This document shows positions 35,231-47,960 of a stretch of DNA of 64,000 nucleotides, in pieces. The position numbers and the translations under genes are program-made. The notes beneath the pieces were generated by a model. The model saw only the letters and a list, made by a program, of their open reading frames with translations, did not search any database and was not told the origin of the DNA. Every line of letters starts with the position of its first letter. Positions within the stretch are counted from its first letter, which is position 1. The stretch lies in the NCBI GenBank assembly GCA_030062745.1, contig CP099839.1, forward strand, positions 26,401,324 to 26,465,323, in the 5' to 3' direction. This DNA is from Capitulum mitella. Lineage: Eukaryota; Arthropoda; Thecostraca; Pollicipedomorpha; Pollicipedidae.

Positions 35231-36859
35231 AGGGTCTTCAACTTTAACATCTTAAGATCAGAATCGTTTTTACGCTATCTCTTTCCACACAGCACTATAT
35301 ATGATGATGTGCTCATTTTCGGCATTAATTCCAACATTACCCTTTTGAGTTCGTGGTAGAATTTCGTTGAAGGTGATAGGGCCTTTACCCTTCCTACCTT
35401 TTGGAGTCCTCCACGCATGGTCTGATTTAAGCCACGCGGACGCAGCGCGGCTATAAGCTTGTGTAGAACCCATGAAAGGCTGAATTTCGCTTAGGATAAA
35501 GCAACAGAAATGAAACTCATGTGGGTCCGTCATGGGTTTTTTTTTACTCATTTACTGGTGATTAAATTATTTCTAAGTATACGTAAATATCAGGTTTTGA
35601 CGTCCTAAAAAGCATGTCGGCACTCCTTGATATGGCTTTTTTGGTAGGCCCTTAACTTGGTACACCCATTCATCGTTCCGGGACATGGTGGCCCGTATCT
35701 TTCCACGCCATCTATGGACAGAATTTGGTACTCGGCAGCCGTCACCGCGCCGGCTAACGGTGCTCACAGTGGAGCGCCTCACACATGTACTTGTTTGTCC
35801 CATAGGTCTCGTTTAAGAGCGAAACTAAAAAAAAGTTCACCTAGCACATGGTGCACCAGGGCTTCTGCCATAGTTTGGACATTAATTCAGATAGCTATGT
35901 AACGCACTTAGTGTGCCCGGGACGATAACTTATGACGGCGCTTCCCTAATCGACATAACATGGCGTCGGGCGCGCGGAGCGGCGCACGCAGCATCGCCAG
36001 CACCGATTGCGAAAAAATGGGCTCAAAAGTGAAAAACGTTCATCAACAGCGATATAGTACACAATGTTCTCTCCCGAATGGTCTTATTATTGCGACGGTC
36101 GTGCAAAGCATGTGTTTTCCCTGACTACCTAAACGTAGCCTATCGCTGCAAATATCCAATAGCCAATATGACATTAGAAGCTGCACCGCAACCGTGAGGC
36201 CCACTCATCTTAGTGATCTTCCTGCCAAAGGCTTTATTCGTGTGAAGGGCGCTGCAGCTCTCTCGGAAAGATTAAGATTACCAATATACACTGTCTATGG
36301 ACTGTATATATAATGATTATGACTGACAATACGGCCAGGGGCATTGGACGGGGAGAGGAAAGGGGAAGCAGCTGCCCCCCTATTTTGTTACGCGCATTTT
36401 GCGGGTAACAAAATGTGCACAAGTGACCGAACAATCGCGGTTCTCGCCATCACCGGTGCGGAGCGGCTACCACACACCGCGCCATTAATTCAAAGAGCGA
36501 ATGAAAATGGCGGCGCCGTAAATAGAGCTGGACTGTCACAGATGCCAATGCGCACAATGTTCGTTAGTACGGCTTTACATCCCATAAACAGGAAAATTAT
36601 CTTGATAGAAATAATTTTAAACTTCTTCTGTTAAGTCACGTCAAATACACTTACAAACTACGAGGTACTAGAAAACAGAGTACCATTCCATATCTAGCCA
36701 AACAAAGGGCGGAAAGTTAAGCCAGCATTTGCGAAAATGGTCGGCTGTGCGTTGCGCTCGACGCGTCACGTACTGTATTCAGCTCACACCACAGATTTTG
36801 CGCCATCTACCCTGTTTGGTCAACCTGCCCATAAAATTTCCGCATATGAAGTTCTTTCT
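35231..36859. other. No gene recognised
   Basis: Open frames are short and without recognised domains. A small palindrome built on TTTTGTTAC...GTAACAAAA lies near 36383-36412. Confidence 0.4.
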
Positions 36860-37102
36860 GTCCCAGGTTTGAGCATTTGACCTCCACTGATAAATAACTC
36901 GCAAATTTAAGGACAACGATGGGGACAAGCATAGTTGTCGATCTATGGTAACAAACTGTTTAAATGAGATATCAAACCAAAGAGTGAACCGTTCGCAACA
37001 ATGACGACCCAAAGGGTCAAGGCCAAGGTCCGTCACCAACGTCATAATCAAGGTCAAAGGACGGAGACAAACATGGCCGCCGACCTATGGCACTTAAGTG
37101 CA
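36860..37102 (+). repeat. 140-bp satellite, two units (left of the nested insertion)
   Basis: Two units carrying the landmarks ACAAACTGTTTAAATGAGAT, GACGACCCAAA and TCAAGGTCAAAGG. The array resumes at 39628 after the insertion. Confidence 0.7.
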
Positions 37103-37311
37103 GGGGTGTCGATTTCTGTAAATGATGGGGGGAGCCAAGGGCCCGGCAACTTAACCCCCCAAATGTGGGTGTCTCAACTGACTTGGCCCGCTTTATTTTC
37201 GTCAACAGGAATTTGTAAGTTTTTTGTTACTTTTATCAAGTAAAAAAAGGCATTTATCCTAGGTATGTATATACCTATATATATATAGGTATACAACAAC
37301 AATATAGATAC

Positions 37312-39378
37312 CGTAATCACCCAAGTATAATGCTCCCATGTTCGTCCCAAATTTTAACATTAAAAGTTGGGGGAGCGTTATACTTGAGTATGTGAGAAAT
37401 CCCAGTTTGCAAAGTCAAATTCTTGTAAGGGGAGATCAAATTATGTAATAAATTTTATTAGTACGTTTGTGGTGTTTTATCAATCAATATAATACAGGAA
37501 GGGAAGTTGCAGGAATCGAGAAATCTGCTTAATTGAGCATCCAAGCCGGAACGCCCCCATCGCTTAGTTTTTCTCAGCCACCGAATAATGCTTCATCTTA
37601 TCGAGTGAAAGTTCACAATGAACAACTTGTGTAAGCGTCACTCATTTCATTCTTTATGAACAATAGAGGCGATGATCATTCATAGGGACGATCAGAACGC
37701 TCATCATTCGTAGAGCGCTGATCACAATAGAGACGGAGATCATTCATTGATTGGCCCGTGCAGGCAAAGAAGTTACAGTGAGAATGAACGAATGAACTTC
37801 TATGCGTCGAATGTTGTTAATTTACCGTTGTTAATTTGAACGACAATCATTCTGTATCCCCCAAACAGGCATGACTGACACTCCAGGATTGAAAAGAAAA
37901 AGGTCTTCTTATGAGGCTTCTTTCAAGCTAAAAGTCATCAAATTTGCAGAAGCAAATGGCAACTGGGGTGCTTCCAGAGAATTCACAATTCCACAGGCAA
38001 ATGTCAGGGTGTGGAGAAAGCAGAAAGAACTTCTGATTGAGCTGCCAAAAACCAAGAGCATGCAGGGGCCTTCCAGCCAAGTACCCGGACTTGGAAAAAG
38101 AGCTTGTGGAATGGGTGACTGACCAGAGATGCAGTGGCTACATTGTCACGATGCTTCACATCCAGCTAGAGGCTCTCAGAAGGAAGAGAGATCCAGGTTT
38201 CAAGGCTTCTCTGAATTGGGTCCACAGATTCATGAAGAGAAATGGCCTGAGCCTGAGGCAGAAGACAAAAATCTCTCAAAAACTACTTTTAGAACTTGAT
38301 AACAAAGTAATTTCATTTCACTCCTATGTGTTGAATCAAAGAAAACTGCATGACTTTGAACTCTCACAGATTGGGAACATGGACGAAACACCTCTGTGTT
38401 TTGACATGCCTGGCAGTAGAACAGTTGAGCCCAAGGGAAGCAAAACTGTCCAAATCAGAACAACTGGATATGAAAAGACACACTTCACCACAGTCCTGAC
38501 CTGTATGGCAGATGGAACTAAGCTCAAGCCAATGGTGATTTTTAAATGAAAGACAGCTCCAAAAGAGAAATTTCCAGCTGGTGTGGTGATCCATGTGCAT
38601 CCCAAAGGATGGATGGATGAAGAAGGAATTGTGCTGTGGCTCAATCGAGTTTGGAATAGCAGGCCTGGAGCTCTCCTGAAGAAGAAATCCTTTTTAGTGT
38701 GGGATCAGTTCGGAGCACACATGACTGACAGTGAAAAGAAAATGTGCTTCTCTCAACACCACCCAAGCAGTGATTCCTGGTGGCTTGACATCTATCCTGC
38801 AACCTCTAGATGTCGTTCTGAACAAACCGTTCAAGGACAGAATGAGGCAAAAATGGATGGCTTGGATGGCTTCTGGTCAGCAAGAACAGACCAAGAGTGG
38901 AAACTTCAAGAGACCTAGCCTGTCTCTAGTCTCTACTTGGGTCAAGGAAGCCTGGGATGACATTCCGTCTCAGATGGTTGTCAAGAGTTTCCTGAAGACT
39001 GGAATCTCAAACAATTTGGATGGCACAGAAGACGATGAACTCTGGAAAGAAGACACAGAAGAAGAAAATGAAGAAGATGAAGACCAACTTGACCCCAACT
39101 GGGATACAGATGCAAGACTAACTCCGGAAGAGTTTCATGAACTTTTTGATGACAGTGATGATGATGATTTTGATGGATTATGATTGAAATGCAGAAAATG
39201 TAATTTTTTTATCGGAAATAATTTTTTTTCATAAAAAATCTGAAAACTTCTTTTTAACAGAAAAATCTGAAAACTTAGGGGGAGCGTTATACTTGGGTAT
39301 GACAAAAAAGACCTGTTTTTCGATTCAAAAGTGGGGGGAGCATTATACTTGGGTAAGCATTATACTTGGGTGATTACG
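37312..39378 (+). mobile_element. Tigger/pogo-type DNA transposon
   Basis: Terminal inverted repeats CGTAATCACCCAAGTATAAT at the left and ATTATACTTGGGTGATTACG at the right. Extra copies of the same TATACTTGGGTA word lie just inside the ends (about 37376, 39288 and 39345). Carries one transposase gene, now broken. Insertion is into a TA-rich palindromic microsatellite, consistent with the TA target preference of the superfamily. Confidence 0.82.
37871..39183 (+). pseudogene. Tigger/pogo-type transposase, degenerate
   Basis: Starts at ATG 37871 with a basic helix-turn-helix region (KRKRSSYEASFKLKVIKFAE, VRVWRKQ), then a second DNA-binding part (LEKELVEWV...QKTKISQKL), then the DDE-type catalytic core: IGNMDETPLCFDM (first Asp), VWDQFGAH (second Asp) and SILQPLDVVLNKPFKD, and an acidic tail ending DSDDDDFDGL. 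Breaks: a frameshift at about 38065-38085, an in-frame TGA at 38547-38549 where a Trp is expected, and a second frameshift at about 38730-38745. Otherwise well conserved, so inactivation looks recent. Family role: cut-and-paste of its own element in the nucleus. Confidence 0.88.
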
Positions 39379-39627
39379 AAAAAGTCTGTATATACCTATA
39401 TATATATATAGGTATATATAGAGAGAAGATAGAAAGGTGAATACATACATCGCCTTAGACTTTTTCTTTACTTCCGGCCTATCTCCATCTATTATGGTTT
39501 TTTCTATGTTATTATCACTCATTTCCATTTAAAAGTGGCGGAAAATGTCGGGGACCCAAACCAGCATTGGGGTCCCAAATCAACATTGGGTGGGCCAGGG
39601 CCCCTAAAAAATACAAATCGACACCCT

Positions 39628-39835
39628 TGCTCAACTGTACAAATGTGCTATCAGACCAACGAGGAGAACCGTCCGCAGCTTTGACGACCGAAAAGGTCAA
39701 CGTTAAGGTCCGTCGTCAAGGTCCTAATCAAGATCAAAGGACGGGATAAGCATAACCGTCGACCTAGGACACCAAACTGTACAAATGAGGTATTAGACTA
39801 AAGAAGGAAACCATCCGACACTTTGGCGACAGGCC
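39628..39835 (+). repeat. 140-bp satellite, resumed after the nested insertion
   Basis: About one and a half units with CAACTGTACAAATG, GACGACCGAAAAGGTCAACG and ATCAAGATCAAAGGACGGG. Confidence 0.7.
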
Positions 39836-39839
39836 TACG

Positions 39840-40075
39840 GCCTACGTAACTGAGAATTGCAAGGTGTGTCAAGAGAACTACTTTTTCTTTTAAGTTCGTG
39901 AGGGTTAAGACATATTTTGCAAGGGTGGGACTCGAGCTTAAAATAGTGAAGCAACAGCCAACATATGGTCAGCCGCCAGTTTTGTGGTGTATTGTCTTTC
40001 TGTTTTCTAAACATTTTTTGTCTCTTCCCAATACTTTGATACAAATGCATTAAGGGACAATATACTTCAATAGAC
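39840..40075 (-). repeat. Repeat shared with the right part of the hAT-ended element
   Basis: On - it resembles + 63600-63760: both spell ...F.LESH.C.IC.NP.... in translation and share the words GTTTCAC/GCTTCAC and GGGACTCGAGC / GAGTCCCATTC-type text. Non-coding as far as can be seen. Confidence 0.4.
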
Positions 40076-40089
40076 ATTAGACCGGATCC

Positions 40090-42100
40090 ATTTCAGACTT
40101 CTTTCTTCCAGGGAGCATTTCCCCACATAATGTAGATTGCATTGAACCTTTAGAAAGCGAAAAATGCCGAAATAAAAATTCCATAAATATTCTTGGAGTG
40201 CCGGCTTTTCGTTGAAAAAGTCATGTTTTGCGCCACCGAGATATTGAGATATTAAAGTCTACGTTGGCATTAGCATGCAAAACAGGAAGATAACACTGGG
40301 CATTGTCATGGTTTGTCACGCGGAAACTTGAAGTGTCTGGATGATAGGGCATTATTTGTGAAGTGCATTGATAGCATTTATTACGTTTTTTACGGAGGGT
40401 GTAAATGGTGTATATGCAACTTGATAAACGGCGACGCATTGCAGTGAAAACGGATGGGTCATAGCCGGACTAAATATCCTTTGGTGACATATCGATGCAA
40501 TGATGATTTTTGGAGAAAATTCAGTCGTCTTTGCTGTCGAGTTAACGACGAGAATTCGCCGTTTCTGACAAGCACGGGCATTGACCACGTACGTGACGAG
40601 AAGACAGAACGTTCCTGGATACCCGATGGCAAACGCTGTCTCGTCGCTGCTCTCGCATCAAGCGATACATACGGCACGCCTGTAGGGGAGTACGCAGTGA
40701 TACGCAGAGTCGTTTATGTGTATTTCGCATAAAGGCGAAAAGAGTGGCATTCATAAACGAAACGCAGCATAGGGACTTTATGCTGATGTTTGGTTGATTA
40801 ATGCTACTGTTTTCGACTATTTGTATTGCACATAAAACTGTTTACGTGAATTACACATAAATTCGAGGGGAACGGAATTCAGAAAGCAAACACAACATAC
40901 AAAAATTATTGGTGTTTTGACAGTCAACATGCCGCAGCAGAGTTGGTGCCTAGAAAGAGCTGGGTATTTTGAAGTCGTTTCGACTGAGGGCCTTCTTCGG
41001 TGCGTCAGGACGTCCAGTCCCGGCGACTGCCAACCGTCGACCGTAGATACAGGCCGGACTGTAGCTACGTGGCTGTGACTGCGGTCCACTCTCCGCAGCC
41101 GCCGCGACTTGACGTCCTGACGCACCAAAGAAGGTCCACGGCCGAAACGACTGCAAAATATCCGGCTCTTTCCGGAGCCACCAACTGCGCTGCGCCATAC
41201 AATACGACAATGTCTCACATCTCCATCCAGCGGGATCTTCGAGAACTCCAACTGCATAGACAACTTAAAATGGCACATATCGATTAAGCCTGCTGGTGTA
41301 ACACAATAAAACACAGAAACATCTGCGCTGTACAGCCGGCGCTATATTCACTAGCCGCTCCTCACATGCTGCGCAGCTGCCGGCACCAGGCACCAGTGGC
41401 GTCACCGCCCTGTACTGAGCGTCTCCGAAAGGGAAAATGTTAAGTGCTTTGACCGTACCCCTCCGGCAACTGCTAATGTGCGGCCGTTCTTTGTACCCTC
41501 TATCCCATGGCGAGCGGTATGTGTCGCGCGATCCGAGAGCAGTGACGAGACAGCATCTGCCGATGAATACTCAGGACCGTTCTGTCTTCTCGAGACGTAC
41601 GTGCCCAGTGCCAGTGCTTGTCAGAAACGGCGAATACTCGTCATAAACACAACTGCAAAGGCGACTGAACTTTTTCTGGAAATCATCATTGCATCGACGT
41701 GTTACCAAAGGGCAAATGGTAGTCTGGGAATGACCCATCCGCTTTCACCGTGATGCATTGCCATTCATCAAGTTGCAAAAAAAACATTGAAATGTTTTTT
41801 AAAACAGACGAAATAATATCAATGAACTTGACAAACAGTGTGCCATCATTATGAAACTTCAAGTTTCCTCACGGCGCAAACGATAAAAATGCTGGGTGCT
41901 ACCTTCCTGTTTTGAATGTTAATGTCAATAGAGACTTGAATGCTTTGTAAATGCAAAACATTACCTTGTAAACAAAACGTTGACACTCCAAGAATATTGT
42001 CGGGAACTTTTATTTCGAAGTTTTCCATTGCCTAAATGTTCAACGGAAACGACGGTGTATGGGTGAATGTTTCCCGGAACAAACGTTTAAAATCGATCCA
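40090..42100. repeat. Large foldback (inverted-repeat) element
   Basis: About 650-bp imperfect arms, 40090-40780 and 41440-42100, are inverted copies (for example ATATTCTTGGAGTG on the left and CACTCCAAGAATATT on the right). The middle contains a second inverted pair at about 40940-41195. No transposase is visible. Confidence 0.75.
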
Positions 42101-42406
42101 GCGTAATGGACATACCTCACTGTATGGAATGCCAATAAGGCCAGGTGTTCTATGTCTACCAAGACGATATAATGGCATTCTGCATATTCTGGAGCCTTTG
42201 CCTTTTGCCTACAGCCACCTCCGATAGGGTAGGCTCGGCTATGACCGTTGTTCGTTGCGTTCTTTATTTATTCTTTTTTACAATGCGACCTATGGAACCC
42301 TCGCAGTACTAAGCACTGGGGGGAATCATTCACATGTCTTTCTTTTCTAAGTTCAATCTTTTTCTTTCCATTATTCAGTAAAAAACGTAAAAAAGGAAGT
42401 TAGCTA

Positions 42407-42490
42407 TAATATCCAATATCCAGCCGGACATCCGGTGCCTCGATCCGGTGTCCGGCCGGATCACAAAAATCTCGATCCGGTGCATCCCTA
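42407..42490. mobile_element. Isolated hAT-type element end
   Basis: A CCGGCCGGAT-rich stretch ending CCGGTGCATCCCTA, the same terminus as the complete element at 61165-63934. No partner end with TAGGGATGCA was found nearby, so this is a truncated copy. Confidence 0.65.
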
Positions 42491-42499
42491 CATGTTGTT

Positions 42500-42770
42500 A
42501 CCACATCTTCAGTCAACGGCACACGTTTGAACTGTATCCGTGAATAACTGAGTTCTGGAGAGATTCGACTCGCTCCGCTTGGCACGTGCCACACGCCGAA
42601 TCACTCCGAAACCTACACCGTAATCTGTCCCACGAGTCGGTGCATCTGGTGCTGTCACTTTTGTCGCGATCGGCTGGCGCGTTCGGGCGCTGGACGCTCG
42701 AAAGCTCGGACGCGCTGACTGACAGAATGACAAACATCTCGATCTGAACTTGCCTGACCGACCAACATGT
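42500..42770 (-). repeat. 270-bp repeat, inverted relative to 47690-47960
   Basis: On - it parallels + 47690-47960 closely; both read FRASSARTRQP in one frame and share GGTTTCGGAATGATTCGGCG-like text. Unknown family. Confidence 0.65.
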
Positions 42771-43974
42771 ATGAAATCTCACTCGCTAAAAGCGAGCAAA
42801 GCCCGCTTTTTGCTCCTTCGATTTTGAACTCGTTGAATAGTTAGTTTCAAAATGACTTTCCATGAATTTCCTTTATCCTCTTCGTCCGTGTCTTACGGCC
42901 AGTCGCTCTGTAACACCATGAACGGACGCAGGCCAATGGACATGAGTGGAAGGCCCGTGTTGCCATCGCGGGTCGACGCCATTATGTATAGTCTTTCATG
43001 CATAACATTTTTTGACGCTTCTAAGCATTTTTAGAAAAATGGGAGTTGACAGCATAATCCGATCACGTTTTTAAATTTTCGAAAATGCTATTGGCAACGA
43101 CATTTTTCGGAGTAGCCAAATCTGTACCTAAAAAGCGAACCAGAAGAGGGCGCAGAACCCTGTTCGGTTTTAGCGACTTGAGACGCCTTCTGCCGCCCTG
43201 TTCCCTGTTCATTATTATTCAAGGTGTGGTCATCTGGCGCGTCAGGCATTGCATTTATGTGCACGGTAGCGGATCCGCTTCTGACGACGCTTGACGCCTC
43301 AAAATGACCAATTCTGCAACAAAAATTTTTGCCGGCCGTCATCAATTTGACCACGCGTCTGACGAGGCCAGCAGTGCGACCTGCACCTCTCCCCTTGTCA
43401 GAAGCATGACGTACAACTTCTGAAAACTGTGACCCGGCCAGTGCTTCACTTTTACTGAGTTTCGCCTATGCGTGCTCTTACAAATGAGCTACTAACCAGG
43501 ACCAGGCCTTCTGTGATCCCCTGCCACCATGCGACGGCCAGTCAGGGGTCTGTCACTTATCCGGCAGCCATGCGACACGAGATCCCGGGTGACGGTAACC
43601 CGGCTCGGTCCAGTCGGGTTCCGAAAAGCGCAGTAAAGGCTCGCGTTGTTGAACAAACGTTTTGTTTGTCTCTCGCGTATGTGCATCTAGCCCGCTGCCT
43701 TTCAACCCGGCAGTTGCTGGTGTATTTCGCTGACTGGCACTAAATGGGTGGAAGCTTCACATGCCACCACACAGTAACTCTGCAACCACTCCACCGATTC
43801 GGCTGATTCGAACGGCAATCCACTCTCCTTGATGATTCGACCACGGATATATCACATATTTGGACCTTAAGACTAGATTTCATGTAGCAGGTCACGTCAA
43901 AAGTAAATACTGATTTTGGGGGTGCCTTCTTTCTCTTGTGTAAATGGCGCATTCAAGACATTTTCATCTTTAGG
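42771..43974. other. No gene recognised
   Basis: Short open frames only. Nothing else noted. Confidence 0.4.
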
Positions 43975-45310
43975 CCGAGAGATGGGGAAAGGCAGGCGCG
44001 GATCCAAGGTAGGGGGAGCGATGGGGACGATCCCCCCGAGGCCTGAGAAGGGCCTAACGAGAAGGGCTCCTTCTGGGGCCCTCTCAGACTCAAAAGAGGA
44101 CCCGAAGGGGCCCCGTGTATGAACTTCATGGGTCTCACTGAAAACGTCACGGGTTCTTGATGCAGTCAGGGGGCCTCTGGGAGGGTTAGATGGCCCCTGA
44201 GATGCGTAGAAGGGCCGCTGAAGCTCCCAAATGCCCCCTGAGACCACGGCAGGGCCTCAGCATGGCAGATTGCCCCTGAGACCGCCGGAAGGGTTACAGG
44301 GCCACTGAGACACGGCCAGGATGAGGAATGAGTCCCGAGGACGGAATAGGGGCTCTGGAATGGCACAGGGGCCTCGAATGGGTCTCACGGACCTGTGTAA
44401 AAAGCTTAAGGTTCCTGATGTGGTCAGAGGGAATGAGACCCTGCGATGGCAAGATGTCCCCTGAGATGGAAAGAAGGGCCCCTGATACTCTCCCAGTGTC
44501 CCGGGATCGCAAGAAGGGTCCCAACACGGCAAAACTTAAAGAGACCCAAGCCCATAGAGGACCCCTAATTGCCTGCAGGGGAACCCCTGCCGGTCTGTAA
44601 TGTCCCTGCCAGCCTGTGCCGGCCCCCTGCCAGCCTGGAGGGGGATCCCTGCCGGCCTGTAGGAGCCCGTGCTGGCCTTCAGGGCTCTCTGCCACTCTAT
44701 AGGTCTCCTGCTTCCCCACAGAGGTCCCTCTGCCGGCCTGCAGGAGCCTCCTGTCGGCCTGTAGGGGGTCTCTCCTGCTGGTCTTTTGGGCCTCTACCGG
44801 CCTGTAGGGACCACCTACCGGGTTGTGGGCTCCCTGCCGTCCTGCGGGCCCCGCCAGCCTTCGGGACCTCTGCTGGCCCGTGGAGGGATCCTCTGCCGTT
44901 CTTTGAGGCCCTGCCGGCCTACAAGGGCCCCCTGCCGGTCGGAAAGAGCCCCCTGTTTGTCCTGAAGCTGGACCTTGTCGGCATGAAAGGGCGGCTCCTG
45001 CTGACATGCATGGACCTTTGCCACCGCCTGTAGGGACCCCTGCTGACCTGTGGAGGGACCTCTATGTTCTATGGGGCCCTGCCGGCGTTTAAGGGTCCCT
45101 TGCCGGCCGGAAGAGGTCCCCTGCTTGCCGGTAGTTGGCCCTCTGTCGACATGAAGGGCCCCCTGCTGACATGCAGGGGCCCTCGCCGCCGCCTGTGGCG
45201 CCCCCTGCCGGCTCGCGGAGGAACCCATTTACGGCCTGTGGAGAAGCCCCTTAGTGTATAGAGGAGCTCTTAACAGGCCAGCGGAGGACCCCTGACATCT
45301 GTGGAGGTCC
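43975..45310. repeat. Degenerate GC-rich tandem repeat region
   Basis: Roughly 30-35 bp units. The first third uses a CCCCTGAGA...GGAAGGG theme, the rest a CCCCTGCCGGCCTGTAGGGG theme. Long open frames on both strands are a by-product of the composition. Confidence 0.7.
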
Positions 45311-45859
45311 CCAGTCAAAAATTCGTTTTGGTTCGATCATCGACAATCAAATACGAGCTGGCTGGTAGCAACTGATAAAGTTTAGTAACGGCAATCGTCC
45401 ATTGTCGTAGAATTTTCACTGGCTGTTATTATTCAGGGGGCCCACTTATAGGAGACGAGTCACCACTGTTCACGCACCCCCTCCCCGAAATTTTGGGCCG
45501 GCTATACCCTCTCAGAGCCTCCTGTGAAATGTTACGTGAATATCTTTGTTCAGGGGCCCACATGAAGTGAGGGGGCCCACCCCTGGACGAGGACCCCTCC
45601 CCTGAAATTTTTGGCTGGCTGTGCCACCTGCCCCGAGTGTGTTAGGCGAGCCGGGGGCCCCTTTAGGCGGGCAGGGGGCCCCTTTAGATCAATGCCAGGG
45701 GCAATCGAAAAATTTCGGAGCGGGATCACAGGACCTCTCGGGCCTTCTGGCTACCCTGCTATCCAGATGTTAGAACTGAGGATTACGTCGGCGTCGATGG
45801 AGTCGGTGACGATTATGGACTGATGCGGTCATAAATTTGGCACCACCAAGCTCCAGTGA
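45311..45859. other. GC-rich unique or diverged repeat
   Basis: Contains repeated GGGGCCC words and two near-identical GGGGGCCCCTTTAG segments at about 45653 and 45674. No gene. Confidence 0.4.
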
Positions 45860-46623
<764 letters not shown>

Positions 46624-47689
46624 GGCTCCAGTACATGTTATCTAATTTCTATTGCAGTTATTGTTTCGAGAAGGAAAGGAGAAAACACTTGCACCGCTCA
46701 ATGCCAAAATTAAATTGGGTACAGTTACAAGAAACACCATTCGCTAAAACGTACGCAAGCTTTCATCATTGAGAAGTGGCTCAATGGACTCATGGACATA
46801 AGAGCATGGGATTCATCCAAAAGGGAGGGGCGGGGGCAAAGACGTTTTTTCTCATAGGACTAATGGCAGATTTGCAAAAACGTGAAGGGATCATGCCCAG
46901 TCCTTGCGCCTCTGATGCATGGGCAGGTGTACTGAAAATTAACATGTAGGTAATCAGCCTCTTACCTTTGGTACCTACCAAAAGACTAGGTTGACCCATG
47001 TGTTGGTTTTTTTTTCTCCAGCAACGAATATCGACATCCTAGGCATGCCTTTCCCCAGGGGCGGACACCAAGGGGACGAACGGTTAGCGCAAGCTCCCCC
47101 CCCGTCCCGCCCGGGCCCCCATTCCATTTTTGAACTCTTCAGATATGAAAAAAGGTAGACTTGCTCGGGTCCAGACTGAAATATCTGATGAAATTTCGTG
47201 TTTTACTTCGCCATGTAAAGTAACCGAAAAAACGATTATACCAACTCATTTGAGTAAATTATGCCTCTTGTTTCGGTCCAAAGTGGCCGAAAGTATGACA
47301 ACAACGGCGGGATTTTTGGGGGGCTGCGCCCCTCTCTCTACTTCAAGTGTCGTATTTCTATCTGGTCCAGAAGCCTCTCTGCCCCTCGTAGCTTTTGGAG
47401 ACTTTTTTTGCTAGCCTTTTGGTGGTCTCGGGCCGTCTACCGCGTCAGGGCCCTAACCTGGTCTCAGGTTCTTTTTACAATTTTTCGTGTCCCTCACTGC
47501 GCTTCAAGCGTTCCTTTGGAGTTTCAAGGATACCTCAGGCAGTTTCACGGACCCATCTGGCAGTTTCAGGGACACTTAAACCATCTCGGGTTCCCTCCTG
47601 TCATCCCTGGGAAATTTGGGAAATTTGGGAAAAAATGGGGTTTCATTCACTGCATTTTAGCAAATGGGATTTCATGCATGACAGTCGGT
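46624..47689. other. No gene recognised
   Basis: Low-complexity C-runs near 47093-47120. Open frames without domains. Confidence 0.4.
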
Positions 47690-47960
47690 CGGACACGTTC
47701 AAGATCGAGATGATTGTTCATTCTGTCAATTCAGCGTGTCCAGGCTTTCGAGCGTCCAGCGCCCGAACGCGCCAGCCGATGGCGACAAAAGTGACACCAC
47801 CAGGTGCGCCGACTTGGTGGACAGATTACGGTTTAGGTTTCGGAATGATTCGGCGTGTGGCACGTGCCAAGTGGCCCGAGTCGGACCTCTGCAGAGCTCA
47901 GTTATTCACGGTTACAGGTCAAACGGCGTGTCGTCACCACATTAAAAGACGTGGCGACAA
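47690..47960 (+). repeat. 270-bp repeat, second copy
   Basis: Inverted relative to 42500-42770; see that entry. Confidence 0.65.

Larger units (their letters stand above)
37103..39627. mobile_element. Microsatellite-cored element split by a Tigger transposon
   Basis: Ends are GGGGTGTCGATTT (left) and AAATCGACACCC (right), inverted repeats of each other, both lying in 140-bp satellite text. The interior matches the repeat at 45860-46623: CTTTATTTTCGTCAACAGGAA on the left side and TCCATTTAAAAGTGGCGGAA on the right. The TA-rich core contains the Tigger element 37312-39378. Confidence 0.7.

Noticed and set aside
43916-45261. Several 90-237 residue open frames on both strands
   Set aside because: They are translations of a degenerate GC-rich tandem repeat.
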